This document shows, in pieces, positions 25,914 to 37,498 of a stretch of DNA of 64,000 bases. Within the stretch, counting starts at the first letter, position 1; each line of letters begins with the position of its first letter. The notes under the pieces were generated by a model. That model ran no database searches, was not told where the DNA came from, and saw nothing but the letters and a program-made list of their open reading frames with translations. Position numbers and translations under genes: made by a program. Where the stretch lies: assembly GCA_951812925.1 (NCBI GenBank), contig OX638370.1, forward strand, positions 23,551,964 through 23,615,963, in the 5' to 3' direction. This DNA comes from Calliopum simillimum. Lineage: Eukaryota; Arthropoda; Insecta; Diptera; Lauxaniidae.

Positions 25914-27011
25914 GAGAAGCTCAGAGAAGTCGGTTGTTGGATGCATAAGACTTATGGTCACAGCTCCATCCTTGATACACTACCAGCTGAACTTTCTAAC
26001 TCCCACACAGATTTCATCTGCCCCATACTAAATTTGGAGAAAAACTTTGGTGTGTAGTTTCCAGAAAGAAACCTATGGGAAGACAGTACGCCTAGCTTAA
26101 ATTTCGCAACCACCATATACACTGATGGTTCGAAAATGGACTGTGGCGTGGGTGTGGGTGTATTTTCAAAAAACTTTAATTTATCTCAATCTTTTAGCTT
26201 ACCTTATTCAGCTAACGTCTTTCAGGCGGAAGCTTACGCTATTCTCAATGCCTGCAGGGTAGTAGAGGCCACTAATCTAAGCCTTAGACAAGTTGCGATC
26301 TTCTTTGATAGTCAGGCCGCTATCAAGGCGCTGAACTCAGTAATAATAAAATCAAAACTGGTTGAGGAATGCAGAAAAAATTTAATAGAACTACTTAGGA
26401 CGTCAATCTGAACTTACTCTCGTTTGGGTTCCAGGTCCAAGAACATTGAGGGTGACGAAAAGGCTGATGAACTAGCTAGACATGGCTCCTCTCTAAGCGG
26501 GACACATTCTGAGTGTGTATAAACTCCGATAGGTCTGGTGAAGAAATGGATTTTCTCCCATTTCCTCACCAAGGCGAATGTCAGATGGAAAGCTTTAGAA
26601 ACATGCAGGACTTCCAGAGCAATTTGGCCTTCATTTAACAAATCAAAAACATCAGACCTGCTATCCAGAAATCATACTGATATTGCAAGAATTGCGAGAA
26701 GGAATCTCTCGAGCACTTTCTCTGCAACTGCCCTGATCTAGCTAGAGTCAGGCTTTAATCTCTAGGAAAACCCTTTTTCAACGATTTGAGCGAACTCGCC
26801 GATATTGAGATTGGCCCCCTGCTCAACTACATCAATAGAACAAAATGGATATAAATATCCTTTACAGTTTCTTCTAAAGGATATCTAATCCAGACCCTGA
26901 CAACCCCTCCTACCAGCCAGCCCGATCACTTATGTGGTATTAAAACGGCACTAACACTACTTAGGCTTAGCATCGTTTTACTAAGCCACCACTCTAATCT
27001 AATCTACTCAC
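25914..27011 (+). pseudogene. LINE ORF2 C-terminus with RNase H, nested in a foldback arm
   Basis: Opens with a 'HKTYGHSSILDTLPAEL' type linker (about 25940-26000), then RNase H at 26118-26411 in one frame: 'YTDGSKMDCG' (first Asp), 'VFQAEAYAIL' (Glu, about residue 32 of the 26136 frame) and 'FFDSQAAIKAL' (second Asp). Further downstream, in shifted frames, come a 'EHFLCNCPDLAR' Cys/His motif (about 26706) and a 'LLNYINRTKWI' end. The 3' UTR closes with TCTAATCTAATCTA at about 26993-27006, a short tandem tail usual for I/Jockey/R1-type LINEs. It differs from the family at 18172 and 20945. Stops and shifts make it inactive. Confidence 0.85.
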
Positions 27012-27354
27012 CCCAGAGAAAACTTTTTTATAAGAAAATTTTAGCTAATTGTATGAGCTTTCTAAGAATGTATTTGGTTAATAGAATTTAAAAGGGTTTT
27101 GCAAAGTTCTGGCCCTTTAAAGTTGATATTTAAATTTTTTTTCTAACTTTTGACTTTGGCGGCCATTGTAGTATGAAAAGGGTAGTATTAACATATCCTT
27201 ACATAATTTTTTTTTCGAATCTTCGTTAAATTTGCTTTAATTCAGTAATCATTTGTTTTACCAATTTTTTTAACTGAGGTCAGAAAAAAATACTTTTCAA
27301 GAACAATCAGATTCAAGGCTCCATTAGAAAGCGAGCACATTAAATGCAGCGAAA

Positions 27355-27710
27355 TGCTTGCGAGTAACCCGTGTGTGCCAAAGAAAAGTTTTTTTTTCGA
27401 CCTCAAATTTAAAAGTTGGTACAACAAATGTAATTGCAAATGGGGATGGATTGGTCACACTCTCCGGAAACCACACAGCGAAGTTTGTCGCCAGGCCCTT
27501 GAGTGGAATCCACAAGGCAGTAGAGGACGTGGTAGACCCAAAACGAACTGGAAAAGGTCGTTGGAAAAGGAAATCCAAGAATCGGGAAAATCGTGGCAAG
27601 AGATCAAAGTCATCGCAAGGGATCGTGACAAATGGAGAGATTTCTTATTGGCCCTATGCTCCTCCTAGGAGTTAAAGGAGAATACATACATACATACATA
27701 CAACAAATGT
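27355..27710 (+). pseudogene. RTE-type LINE: C-terminus of ORF2 and 3' tail
   Basis: From about 27436 one frame reads 'KWGWIGHTLRK', 'ALEWNPQGSRGRGRPKTNW' and 'DRDKWRDFLLALCSS', ending at 27668. This is the characteristic C-terminal segment of RTE-type endonuclease/reverse transcriptases, after the catalytic domains. The short 3' UTR GGAGTTAAAGGAGAATAC and a (CATA)n tail follow. Upstream of 27430 the match ends, so it is a 5'-truncated copy. It sits in the loop of the foldback element. Related relics are at 5676-5720 and 61780-61970. Confidence 0.85.
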
Positions 27711-28060
27711 AATACCAAATTGAGGAAAATTCAACGAGAATTCTAAAAAAAAATGTAAAGGTGTATGTTAATAAGACCTTTTTCATACTAAAATGACTGG
27801 TAACGTAAAAAATTTGGAAAAAAAAATTAAAAAATCAACTTTAAAGGTAAAGAACGTTTCGAAATCCTTTTGAACTCTATAAACCAAATACACTCTTCAA
27901 ATTAACCTACAATTAGCTAAAAGTTTTTGTAAAAAAGTTTTCTCTAAATCGCTAGGGTGACCCAACAAATTTTTTTTTCTAAAACAACTCACAAAATCAG
28001 TTTTAACCCTAACTGACGGATATCTCAAAAACGACATGAAAGAAAAAAAAAAAAAAAACT

Positions 28061-28871
28061 AATAAGGGTGTTACCTTTGGCCTGGCCAAACATTAAATAC
28101 CCTACACAGCAGAATTTTGAAAATTTTGCTTATGTGGGAAGTGCCACGCCCTCTTGTCCGAATTCACCCAGTTTTTTCTCAGAGTTTGAATTTATAGTTC
28201 TTAGCATTTGAGTGAAATTTGGTTGGATTATCTCAAAAAAAATTTTCAACATAGCGTTTTGAACCTCTTGCTTATATGGGTGGTGCCACGCCCTCTTGTT
28301 CGATTTTATTTAGTTTTTGCTTAAAGCTTGTATTTATAATTCTTAGTATCTGAGGAAAATTTAGTTCGATTATCTCAAAAAACGCTTTCAGTATAGCGTT
28401 TTGAAGCTTTTGCTTATACGAGAGGTGACACGCCCTCTTGTCCGAATTCGCCCTGTTTTTGCACAGAGCTTGCACTTACAATTCGTAGTATTTATGTGTA
28501 TTTTGGTTGTATTATCGTGAAAAATACTCAAAAAATTGCATTTTGAATATATTTTTTGTATGGGCGGTAGGTGTGTCCGTTGACCGATTTCGCTCATTTT
28601 CAATCCCCCGAGCTAACTTTGACGCCGAAGGTTGTGCACCAAATTTCATTGAATTATCTTGCTTAGTTTTCTCAAAAAATGTATTTCCACACACAGCCAG
28701 CCTGCCAGCCACCTAGCCAGCCAGTCAGCCAGCCAGACAGACGGACATGGCTATATCGACTCAGGAGGTGACGCTGATCAAGAATATATATACTTTTCTA
28801 TATCTGCCACGCCTCCTTCTCTGCGTTACAAACGGATGGACAAAGTGAATATACCCTGGGTGTAGGGTATA
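28061..28871 (+). mobile_element. DINE-1/mini-me-like Helitron, copy C
   Basis: Left end AAGGGTGTTACCTTTGGCCT, three ~140-bp units with the GGTGCCACGCCC core (about 28137, 28277 and 28420), and a variable CAGCCAGCC tract with an RGAC motif (AGACAGACGGACATGG, about 28733). The conserved right end has the hairpin TATACCCT/AGGGTATA at 28850-28871. This is the cleanest full-length copy in the window. Class assignment as for copy A. Confidence 0.6.
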
Positions 28872-28896
28872 AAAAAAAAATTTTTCGGAATCATGT

Positions 28897-29601
28897 CGAT
28901 ACCTTAGAGCGCTATAGTCCTAACTCCACTTTTTGCAATTTTGAGATTTTTGCACTTATGGTATCATTGTGGGCTTCTTTACCGTGTGGAAAACTGTGTG
29001 ATGTCAAAATACTACTAAAACAACAAAATATTTGAAAATTAAGAAAAAACCCATCTCCAAACTGTAATTTTTTTTTAAAAGCGCTACGTCCTATCTCAAC
29101 TGAATATTCAAATAAGTCACATTTTTAAGAAATTTTTTTCGTTTTTTAATGTTTTCTTCGCGCTTTATGATTTTTTACGACATATTAGTGAACAAATTTT
29201 GTTACACCCAAGGGGGGACCCTTATAATGTCGGAACCGAAAATTAAAAAAAAAAAAAAATCGATTTTTTCTGGTTTTATACGCGCTTCATGACTTTTGAC
29301 GACATTTTAGTGGAAAAATTTCATAAAATTTACTAAATGTGTCGTTTATTTTAATATTAGTACAATTCTATATAAGGGCAAAAGTAATGACGTACTATAA
29401 ATTGGCTGGGATTTCGTTAGAAATTAATAAAATTGGTTAAAACCATTAAATTATGTTAAAATATATTATAGGTAAAATTATTGCATGTATCGTTATATCA
29501 AAATGGCTGCCTATTCTAAATAACCACTGTTTGAAATCTTCTTTTTGCATTTCCCAACAATTGAAAAAATGGAGATAAGACTGTAGCGCTCTAAGGTATC
29601 G
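28897..29601. mobile_element. TIR element with CGATACCTTAGAGCGCTA termini (705 bp)
   Basis: CGATACCTTAGAGCGCTATA at 28897 is mirrored by TAGCGCTCTAAGGTATCG ending at 29601, and similarity continues inward for about 45 bp. The interior has two direct variants of a CGCGCTTYATGA...TTTTACGACAT segment (about 29158 and 29280) and long A/T runs. No coding frame, no clear target duplication. Non-autonomous; superfamily unknown. Confidence 0.6.
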
Positions 29602-31085
29602 ATATATAATAATAATGGCATTCAATGATGATTTTGGCTGTAAACTAGTGTAACTGACCAACCAGTGACTTTTCTAGTCTTATTTTATTCTAGTAACTTC
29701 GCAATGGTAGTTAAGAATGCTCTGGTTGAAACAGATTGTGCACCAAACAAAAAATAATATCAACGTCCACTTATCCCAAAACTTATAGCGTAATAGTTAT
29801 CTAGTTGAAGTATTGAGTTGGCAATAAGTTTAACACGGACTTTAGTTTTTGATTATATTACAAATCTTTCCCAAGCCAAATTGATCCATTTAATTAAGTA
29901 AATAGAAAAACTAAATTTATCTTAAGTGAAGTCTCAAAAGCTATATTTTTTTTTTTCATTGCATTAAACATTTCTAAATAAATTCTAAAAGGATTAAGCT
30001 ACGCCATTGTAATATGTATCTGTCTGTATTTTTCGTTATATGTACTGCGAATTTTTATTCGACATTCACTACCACTACCACTACCACTACCAACCTACCT
30101 ATTTACTTTATGCACCTTCATAGGCAATAAAACTCAAGTTTACGACTTACGATATTGTTAAAGTTTTACCTACCGGTCATAGTTGGTTGAATTTCATCTC
30201 CAAACACAAGATGTGGTGGTATATTCACCAAGTTAACCTGACTGACTTTGAACGCATTCGCTAGTTACTACCATACACTATGGTCTTGTTCATAGTACAT
30301 GGTATTTACGAGTTTGGGGTGAAATCTTACGTTTTTGTGTTCGAAATGCAGAAGTAGAGAGTGAAAACTTTTCGTTTACTTTGCGGTTAAAATATAATTT
30401 CAGCTTCATTTTTGCTGATGTGGCACATTTAGTAGTAAATTATTATTAATTTTGTGCGGATTATTTGAAAGAAAGATTTTTTAGCATTGGGGAAGGGGCG
30501 AGGAGATTTGGTTGGTGTGTTGTCTCAATGATGACTCAAGTGTTAAGTTCTCTTTTGTGGGCAATTAGTGGTTCATTTTGATTTTATTTGGGTATCACTT
30601 GCGGTCAATTTAATCAAACTTATAGAGAAAACTTTTTAATGGCAGTAACTTTTTGTAAGTTTTTGTGGTTAGATTAGGGGGAGTGTCCCCTCGGTTTATG
30701 CGCCGACTGTAATTTGTTTATATGTAGTGACAAATGCCAGAAATGGCTTTTGTTATAAACTTTAATTTTGTAAGATTTTTGTTTGTTATCCACATTATTG
30801 CATAATAATGTTGCATAAATTCAAAAGTAAATTTGAAATCTAAAAAGGGCACATGTTTATTGGTACAGTTATTAGAGGCAAGCAACTTAAAGCAAGTTGA
30901 GCATCATTTATTTTGCGATGTTCATGTTTCATCACAGAAATATCGAGAAAAGTTGAGAATGTTGTGCTGTTATCTCGCTGGAGTTGTTTTTGATGGGAAA
31001 TATAAGAACGTTCTACGTGTACATGTAAAGCGACAATGGAAATAAACAACGAACAGAGGAATAAAAAAAAAAAACAATAATAGAC
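29602..31085. other. Unassigned DNA
   Basis: Contains an imperfect (CACTAC)n microsatellite at about 30066-30091. No gene, RNA or element was recognised. Frames of about 70 codons near 30833-31049 overlap on both strands and are not supported. Confidence 0.45.
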
Positions 31086-31089
31086 GCCT

Positions 31090-32198
31090 CAAGTACGATA
31101 CCGGGGACTTCGTCAGACGACGAAATTCTTGCCTCCAATCAGGAGACAATTCGTCGTCAGAGTTCTCTTTTGATTTTTTAACGAATATGCGTATGGGGCA
31201 AAAGAGAACTCAGGCGATGAATTGCCGAGGCTCGAAGAGTAACAACCGTGGTACTCCCTTAAATACACGACCTTCAACATCCAAAAACTTGTTCGCAGGA
31301 CACGGGGAACTAAGCAAAAAACTAAAATAACTAAATCCCGGTCCGCGGTCAAGAGGTCAAGGTACCAAGTACCAAAAAGCGCTGTTTATGCTGACCAAGA
31401 TAGCTAAAAATACAGCTGCTGGTATCCTTCATGATTGTGACTGTGAGGATACGACAAAATATGAGGCTGTGGTCGGTGAGTTTAAGTCACACCAGGCCAC
31501 ACACCAAGCAACTTCAAATGTACGCAATGCTACGAAAAGGAACAGGTTGAAAAGAAACAGGTCGAAAGACGAAGCCCTAAAGGAACAAAAAAATACTGGA
31601 GCGATAATATGCTGGCATCGAAACCATCTACAGTGACGAGATCGTTCAGCGATGTGGCCAAAGATGGCGATGAAGTGTCCCGCCGCAGCGGCAAAAAAAC
31701 TCTTGACAAGTGGGTCGAGATCGCAGCCAAGCCCTCTGAAATGGTGATGGAGCACCTTCGTAGCGGTGTCCATGCGTCCATGGTTGCAGGGTGATCAAAT
31801 GCGAGGACGATTTTTCTCGGATGTTCCTGAGCGAGTGCGTCGCTAAAATTAGTAACTCATGGGATGGTTTGAGTCTCAAACTGATTCCGGCAAAATATAT
31901 TCCTAGGCGACCAAGACCTCGCATTTGGTTGCCCCAGATGGAGTTGAGTAGTGCAAAGCTATTGCAATGCCTACGCATCCGAAATCCTAGTGTCCCAATG
32001 TACGACTGGTCAATTATTAAAACTGAGGAACCGCAGGGTAGCAGCACCTCCGTTTTGCTGGCCATCAACAAAGGGTGCCCTACGAGCACTGGTGCTGACA
32101 CAGATGTGGTCGATGATGCTAGTAGGCTGGTAGATGTCATTGCCATCGGTGGGGACGATGCACTTACTCTAACTAATGCTGAAGATAGTCCAAATTAA
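31090..32198 (+). pseudogene. LINE ORF1 (Gag-like, DUF4780-like), frameshifted
   Basis: Three plus-strand pieces in three frames together resemble the ORF1 of Jockey/I/R1-group LINEs: 31388-31636 ('LTKIAKNTAAGILH'), 31609-31794 ('VTRSFSDVAKDGDEVSRR') and 31791-32198 ('PRRPRPRIWLPQ', then 'CLRIRNPSVPMYDWSIIKTE', 'SVLLAINKGC'). The last block has the arrangement of the DUF4780 domain found in insect transposon-associated proteins, recognised from family knowledge. ORF1 proteins bind LINE RNA. Two frameshifts, plus stops before 31388, make it non-functional. The start of ORF2 follows directly. Confidence 0.65.
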
Positions 32199-32590
32199 CC
32201 TGAAGCACTTGAAATGCGCCTCGGATTTTACCATTATTCTCAGAGAAGAAAATGTTGACATTGGAATCGTCAAGTAGCCCTGGGCCTATGGTTTGGCCAT
32301 CAAAGGACTTGACGATAAAAACTACAATCTTTTTTTCAAACGAGTAAATGGTAATTTTAGATCGTGTATCATTTAAAAAAGCATTAGAGCTTTTCTGCAC
32401 GCAAACAAGAAAGAATCTCATGAACTGCACACCTACGTTGGGCGCAATTTTGTAATGTAGTGAGTGTATAACACGTTCTATATGAATGTTACCCATTGAA
32501 ATTTCAATCGGCTGTTCGGAAAACAACTGCGTACCTCTAAATAATGTACATAGTATTGCGATACAATTTTGCAATCTGTCCGAAGTTCTA
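32178..32590 (+). pseudogene. LINE ORF2 endonuclease N-terminus, decayed
   Basis: Directly after ORF1, the plus strand reads 'KIVQINLKHLKCAS', then 'EENVDIGIVK.PWAYGLAIKG', matching the start of the APE-type endonuclease of I/Jockey/R1 LINEs (usual form 'QVNLxH...VQEPW'). It runs on through 'NYNLFFKRVNG' and 'FRSCIIFKKAL'. The catalytic Glu of the QEP motif is replaced by a stop-containing stretch, and the rest of ORF2 is absent. This enzyme would nick target DNA for reverse transcription. The order ORF1 then ORF2 with little space supports a single LINE remnant. Confidence 0.6.
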
Positions 32591-34184
32591 CCTTTTCATA
32601 TATTTTTCGTTACAATCCAAAATTCACATGATACCTAAATTATTTAAAAATAATTTAACTTAAAACATCCGACTTCTTATCATACTACCTACCTACGAGT
32701 GCATATTTAACTTACATCAAATTTCCAAGAGTTTAATTTTAATTTAACTTAATTTCTTGACTTTTCTCCTGTCATTGCGTCACAGCCTGTTAAAATGGCT
32801 CTGCCACGTAGTATGAATCTAATAAGCATATTTGTAAAGCATACAAATTTTGCACTTATGTATGCAAATACATACATACAAATGTGTTTTGTAGGTGTGT
32901 ATGTGCAATACACATAACACTCGTATGTGTGAGAGTTTGATGCGAATTTCAAAGGTGCCCGCTGTGCGTGTGACTTCACATGAATATTGAAATGGCAACA
33001 GGAAGCAGAAGTCAAATGCTACAGAGTTTTTTAATAAAAGTAAAAGCTTGGTGGAAAATTTAAGCAGATACATTTAATTTATTACAGTAAATAAACATGA
33101 ATATACAATATTTGTAAGATAGACGCTGTATAGTTAATTAAATTGCGCCAAGGAACATGCATACAACTTTAACAAGGATACTTACGTTACTTAGATTAAG
33201 GGGAACAATTTTTAAAGTTTTAAATCTTTAAAAATAAAACGTTTAAATTTGAAAAAAAAAAAAATTATTCTTAAAATCAGGGTCATAAATATAAGGGAAG
33301 ATTATTTTTGGATATGCCCATATGGCATAAAATGGTTAGAATCCTCTGTAGAATATGTGGGAACCTTAGAGTGGACATATGACTTATTTTATACTATCTA
33401 TACGTACAAATTCGGTCCTTTTTTGACATCAACTATGGGTTGTATATTCTTAAATAAAACTCATTAAAGTTCAATTAAATTGCAAAAAAATTGTAATTCA
33501 ACAATTTTTCACAATTTGTAGGTAATATACAAAAAAATTAAAAATAAAAAAAACCCCATCATATAACGTGCTCATAAATCTTGCACTTTTCCAACTCATA
33601 AATTTCGCACTGTACGCACACATATGCTGCTCCTACTGCCATACACATGAGTATATGGCAACACTTAATTACAACAACGATAAAGCGTCATCGTTCAGAA
33701 TACTTACTTACAACACGAAAAAGGAAAAAGGAAAAAAAAGTGAAGAAATTGGTGCAATATAAAGGATAATGAAGAAGAAGGAAAAATGCGGGAAAAACTA
33801 TTTAAGCGCTTTATCATAAAAAACTTTTTGGCAAAAATTACTTTGTAATTTCTTGAAGAGCATAAAATTCAATTAGGAATGGAATTTCATTTATTTATTA
33901 ACTAAACGCAGTTGATGAAGGAAAAAAATTGCATTATTGCGTGATTATTGTTATTGAAGCAGAGAGGGCGACTTTGCGAAATACATACGTAGGTGTTTGT
34001 TGTCGCTTGTGCGCTCGAAATTTTATAATTCAAGTGCTTGTGTGCCAAACTGTTTCACAAAACTCACAAAAAATGCTTCATAACTAGGGCATTTCCCAAC
34101 CGATATTTTGGAATGGTATTAAATCGGGCTATGAGCAAAAGGTAAATTTTTTTCATTTGGCAAAAAGTATTAAATTTAATAGGG
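32591..34184. other. Unassigned AT-rich DNA
   Basis: A CATA microsatellite lies near 32865-32885, and A-runs at about 33250 and 33540. No coding or element signal recognised. Confidence 0.45.
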
Positions 34185-34600
34185 TAAGCTGGGGTTCATT
34201 TGACACCGGGGCACATTTGACTTTGCCATTTTCGGTGTGAACATGCCTTTCGAACCAAAAACCTGAAATGCAGAATCATAATTTATTAGAGTGAAACCAA
34301 CGTAATGAACTTTGGCAGTTCTCTTTCAACTCCTCCCGCTCTAATACGCTTTTTTAACTTTTTGTGTTTTTTTTTTTAATTTTCGGCATCTTGTTCTAAG
34401 GGTTTTGCAAATAAACTTGTATTGTTTTTTAAAATTAAGTATGCAAACTTGGTAGCACTAACCTTTATAATTAATAGAATAAAAGTGGTTTTTATCAAGG
34501 TCAAATAGTTTAAATTTTAAAATATTTTTAATTCTTCAAGAGATTTTGGGACACATTTGACCCCCGTATCAGTTGCACATTTGACTTTTTTTTGAAAAAG
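34185..34600. repeat. Possible old element with GGGTAAGCTGGGG / CACATTTGAC motifs
   Basis: GGGTAAGCTGGGGTTCATTT followed by GGGGCACATTTGACTTTG (about 34183-34235) recurs as GGGACACATTTGACCCC and GCACATTTGACTTTT (about 34549-34590) in the same direction. Such GGGTAAG...GGGGCACATTTGAC strings are common at transposon ends in insects. Here they are direct rather than inverted, so the boundaries and class are not established. Confidence 0.35.
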
Positions 34601-35128
34601 TTTAAAAAAGACTCTTAATGCAGTTTCAATATGTGGTCTAACTTTATGTGTTCACTTCGCTAACACTTCACTTTTTACATAATTTCACTTCGCTCAAATA
34701 TTTCAAAACGACAGCATCCAGCGACATCGAAAGTACAAGGTAGGATCTCAAGAACCAATGATAATCGCGTAAAATCGGCAGATATCCCCGGTGACCGGCT
34801 ATGAACAATAATGCGTCTGGATGGCGGTTCAGTAGGTGGCCGATATCTCGAGAAGATTTTGCTAAAAAATATTGTGCGACCACTCATTTTGTTCGTCACA
34901 ATCTAGGCTACAAGACTGGTGTCTGAGAAAAAAAACTTAAATTTTTCCTACGATTTATGGCAATCTAAAATCTCATATTTTTTCGTTTTTTTCGAGAGAT
35001 ATCTGAAATGTTTTGAAATCTTGGACTCTTTTCCACAAACTGGCCATGCCATAGTCTTCTAGTCCGGGAGCCGGCAATACTAAAAGTGCCGTCATCGCGG
35101 ATTCTGAAATTTTTAATGCAGAATGGTA
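34601..35128. other. Unassigned DNA flanking a foldback element
   Basis: Nothing recognised except GCCGTCATCGCGGATT at about 35091, which is repeated inside the adjoining foldback at about 35231. This suggests the true element, or an older relative, begins further left. Confidence 0.35.
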
Positions 35129-35704
35129 GTTTACACTAAGACGAATAAGAAAAGCTTGGTCAGCATGGTTGTAGTCTGGCAGAAATATTTTTAAATGGTT
35201 TCTGAATTATTAAATTTTCGGAATGTTTTGCCGTCATCGCGGATTTTGATCAAACTTAATATTAATCGATGGTAAATTTCATAACCATTCAGAAAAAATC
35301 CGGCCAACCAAAATTTTTTTTGCCGAAAATGACCGGCAGACCTATTTTAATGGTGGGTACAATTTCTCTGTTATCACGGAAATTTGTTTTTTTTTTTTTT
35401 AATTTACGTGTTTTAATGTCAAATTTAAAAATATCTTGGTATACGAGCTTAGAAACTGCCGGAAGTACCTACTGTCGCACCATTAAAATAGGTCTGCCGG
35501 TCATTTTCGGCAAAAAAAATTTGGTCGGCCGGATTTTTTTCTGAATGGTTTTGAAATTTACCATCGATTAATATTAAGATTGATCAAAATCTGCGATGAC
35601 GGCAAAACATTCCGAAAATTTAATAATTCAAAAACCATTTAAAAATATTTCTGCCAGGCTACAACCATGCTGACCAAGCTTTTCTTATTCGTCTTAGTGT
35701 AAAC
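35129..35704. mobile_element. Foldback element with arms of about 225 bp
   Basis: The left arm 35129-35355 is almost the exact reverse complement of 35478-35704: GTTTACACTAAGACGAATAA at one end, TTATTCGTCTTAGTGTAAAC at the other. Inner arm landmarks such as GGCAGACCTATTTTAATGGTG pair with their complements. The loop is about 122 bp and includes a 16-T run. The ORF across it simply reads both arms. No target duplication is evident. Such long near-perfect hairpins can arise as MITEs of foldback type. The close arm identity suggests recent origin or gene conversion. Confidence 0.9.
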
Positions 35705-37349
35705 TCAAAAATATAAAGTAGGGTAGAAAAAAAATTTTTCCTATCCGTTTTTATCGGTTTCCACGGGCTGAAAGACTCCCAATCTCGTACGTTCAAAGCA
35801 GCGCCACCTATCGCTCTTGCGCGAGCACTAAATCTCAATATTTTTTTACCAAAATTTACACACGTAATCTAGAGACCCTACCGAACATTTGAAGTGTTGA
35901 GCCCTTAAGATCGGAACACCTTTGATTTTTTTGGGTCAGTCTAGTGCTCATAGTTCGATTTAGTACTTTTCTAAAAATGGTCTAAAAATGAAAATCGGTT
36001 AAGAAATTTCCAAGTTATGAGCAATTATGTGAAGAAGTTTTTGTCACAATGAAACGCAAAACCATGAAGGTATCAAATTTCAGCAAAATCGTGGGAGGTA
36101 TGTCAATTCTTGTTACGCTAGGCATGGAATGGCTGTTCAGTTTTGAATATATGTATTTCCCCATAACTCCGTTTCTGGGATATCTTTATATTTACATGAG
36201 GTTTTCTATGTATCCTTCATTCTCAGAATTTCTTTATACCTGTCCTTCAGAATGTGTGCACACACATAACAAGCGTTAAGTTCAAGTGTCAAAGTTGTAC
36301 CTTAAGCCAACCAACACTTGTTGTTTTCAAAGACAACTGTAGTGTTAAGCCAGAGGGCGTATGAGTTATGCAAAAAGCAAACAATCCTTTTGCAAAAAAA
36401 GGAAATCAATGAAATTTCTACCTACTCAGTGCAAGTCAAGTTAAACTAATAATAATAAAGATCAGGGATGATAAAGGAAAATAAGGCCCACAAAATTATA
36501 AACACTAATAGAGAAGGGGCAGATGGGGGCATCTATAAAATGCATACAAAAAGACATTTAACCAGAGATGACAAAGATGCAGATATGTATGCACAAGATA
36601 ACAAGAAGTGCACTCTTTAACATAAGAAGTCAAAGGGTTAAGTAGCAAAGAGTATGGACTACGGCACTTTCTTTTCTCGGGGTTAAGATAAAAGGTGGCG
36701 GCTCAGCGGGTGGCTTTTTGTGGCTTTTTGATTTATGCTCAACCAAGTGGTAATAATGAATTATTTATGCTGATTTGAATATCAAGTGATGAAACGAAAT
36801 CAAGAGACAGACAGACAAGACAGTAACAGAAAGAAATGAAGGCAAACAGCCTTGCATACATTGATTACATGTAGATGATACGGCAGATATAACTTTAAGA
36901 TATCAAATATAATGCAGATGAAAATTACGGAGAAGCAGAACAATTGAAAAGATTGTATAGAAAGTGGCAAAGCATCTTAAACAAAGTCAGGCAGAAAACA
37001 TTGAAACCACAACGCACCCAAATCATTCCATTTAAGACAAACTACGTAAACTTGAGGTTTTTTGGGTTGGTTGTTCAAGAAATATGAGTGTACAGTGAGA
37101 ATTTAAAGTGTTTTACTTTCAGTGAAAAGGCAAACTTGCCACTCAAAGTTAGAAAGCTGAATATTTGTGAAAACCTTTGGCTTTGACTTAATTTTAAGCT
37201 TGGAAAATGTCACATGTAATTCCATATCGGTGTGTCAAGTTATTGTAGGTCAAAGTTCAAGAAAATGTACTACAAAATTTGTTCTTGAGTTTTTTCGTAC
37301 GACTGTTTGTTTTGGAGATATACCTATTTCAAAAGTTCTAAAGAAATGA
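35705..37349. other. Unassigned DNA
   Basis: No gene, RNA or repeat recognised. Frames at 36049-36279 and 37167-37349 have no domain and a random composition. Confidence 0.4.
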
Positions 37350-37498
37350 GTGTCCCATAATTCACGCAAGATTTGAATTTACTGCCAGAATTGCGATAAA
37401 CTTTTAACGACCAAAAGAAAAAACTATTTGGTAGAGTAAATAAAGGAGCATCAAATAAAAAAAATTTATCGAAAAATCTTGCGTGAATTATGGGACAC
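37350..37498. mobile_element. 149-bp MITE with GTGTCCCATAATTCACGCAA termini
   Basis: Perfect terminal inverted repeats of about 24 bp open GTGTCCCATAATTCACGCAA and close TTGCGTGAATTATGGGACAC. Only about 100 bp of unique DNA lies between. The terminal motif is shared with the tandem units at 17789-18150. Target duplication is not obvious. Too short for any protein, so mobilised in trans if at all. Confidence 0.85.

Larger units (their letters stand above)
25867..27999. mobile_element. Foldback element with a LINE in its left arm and an RTE tail in its centre
   Basis: TGATTTT near 25867, then TTGTTTTAGAAAAAA and GGGTCACCCTAG to 25913, is mirrored on the minus strand by 27950-27999. The arm then resumes at about 27012 (GAGAAAACTTTTTTA, TTTTAGCTAATTGTA, GTATTTGGTT, TTTAAAGTTGAT, TAGTATGAAAA) and is mirrored by about 27770-27950. 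The arm sequence is thus continuous except for the LINE at 25914-27011. The loop holds an RTE fragment (27355-27710). Arm similarity is imperfect, so the element is old. No transposase seen; no target duplication is obvious. Confidence 0.7.

Noticed and set aside
31646..32146. 166-codon minus-strand frame
   Set aside because: Antisense shadow of the LINE ORF1 remnant, which has recognisable motifs on the plus strand.
35269..35544. 91-codon frame
   Set aside because: It reads through both arms and the loop of a foldback element; no domain.
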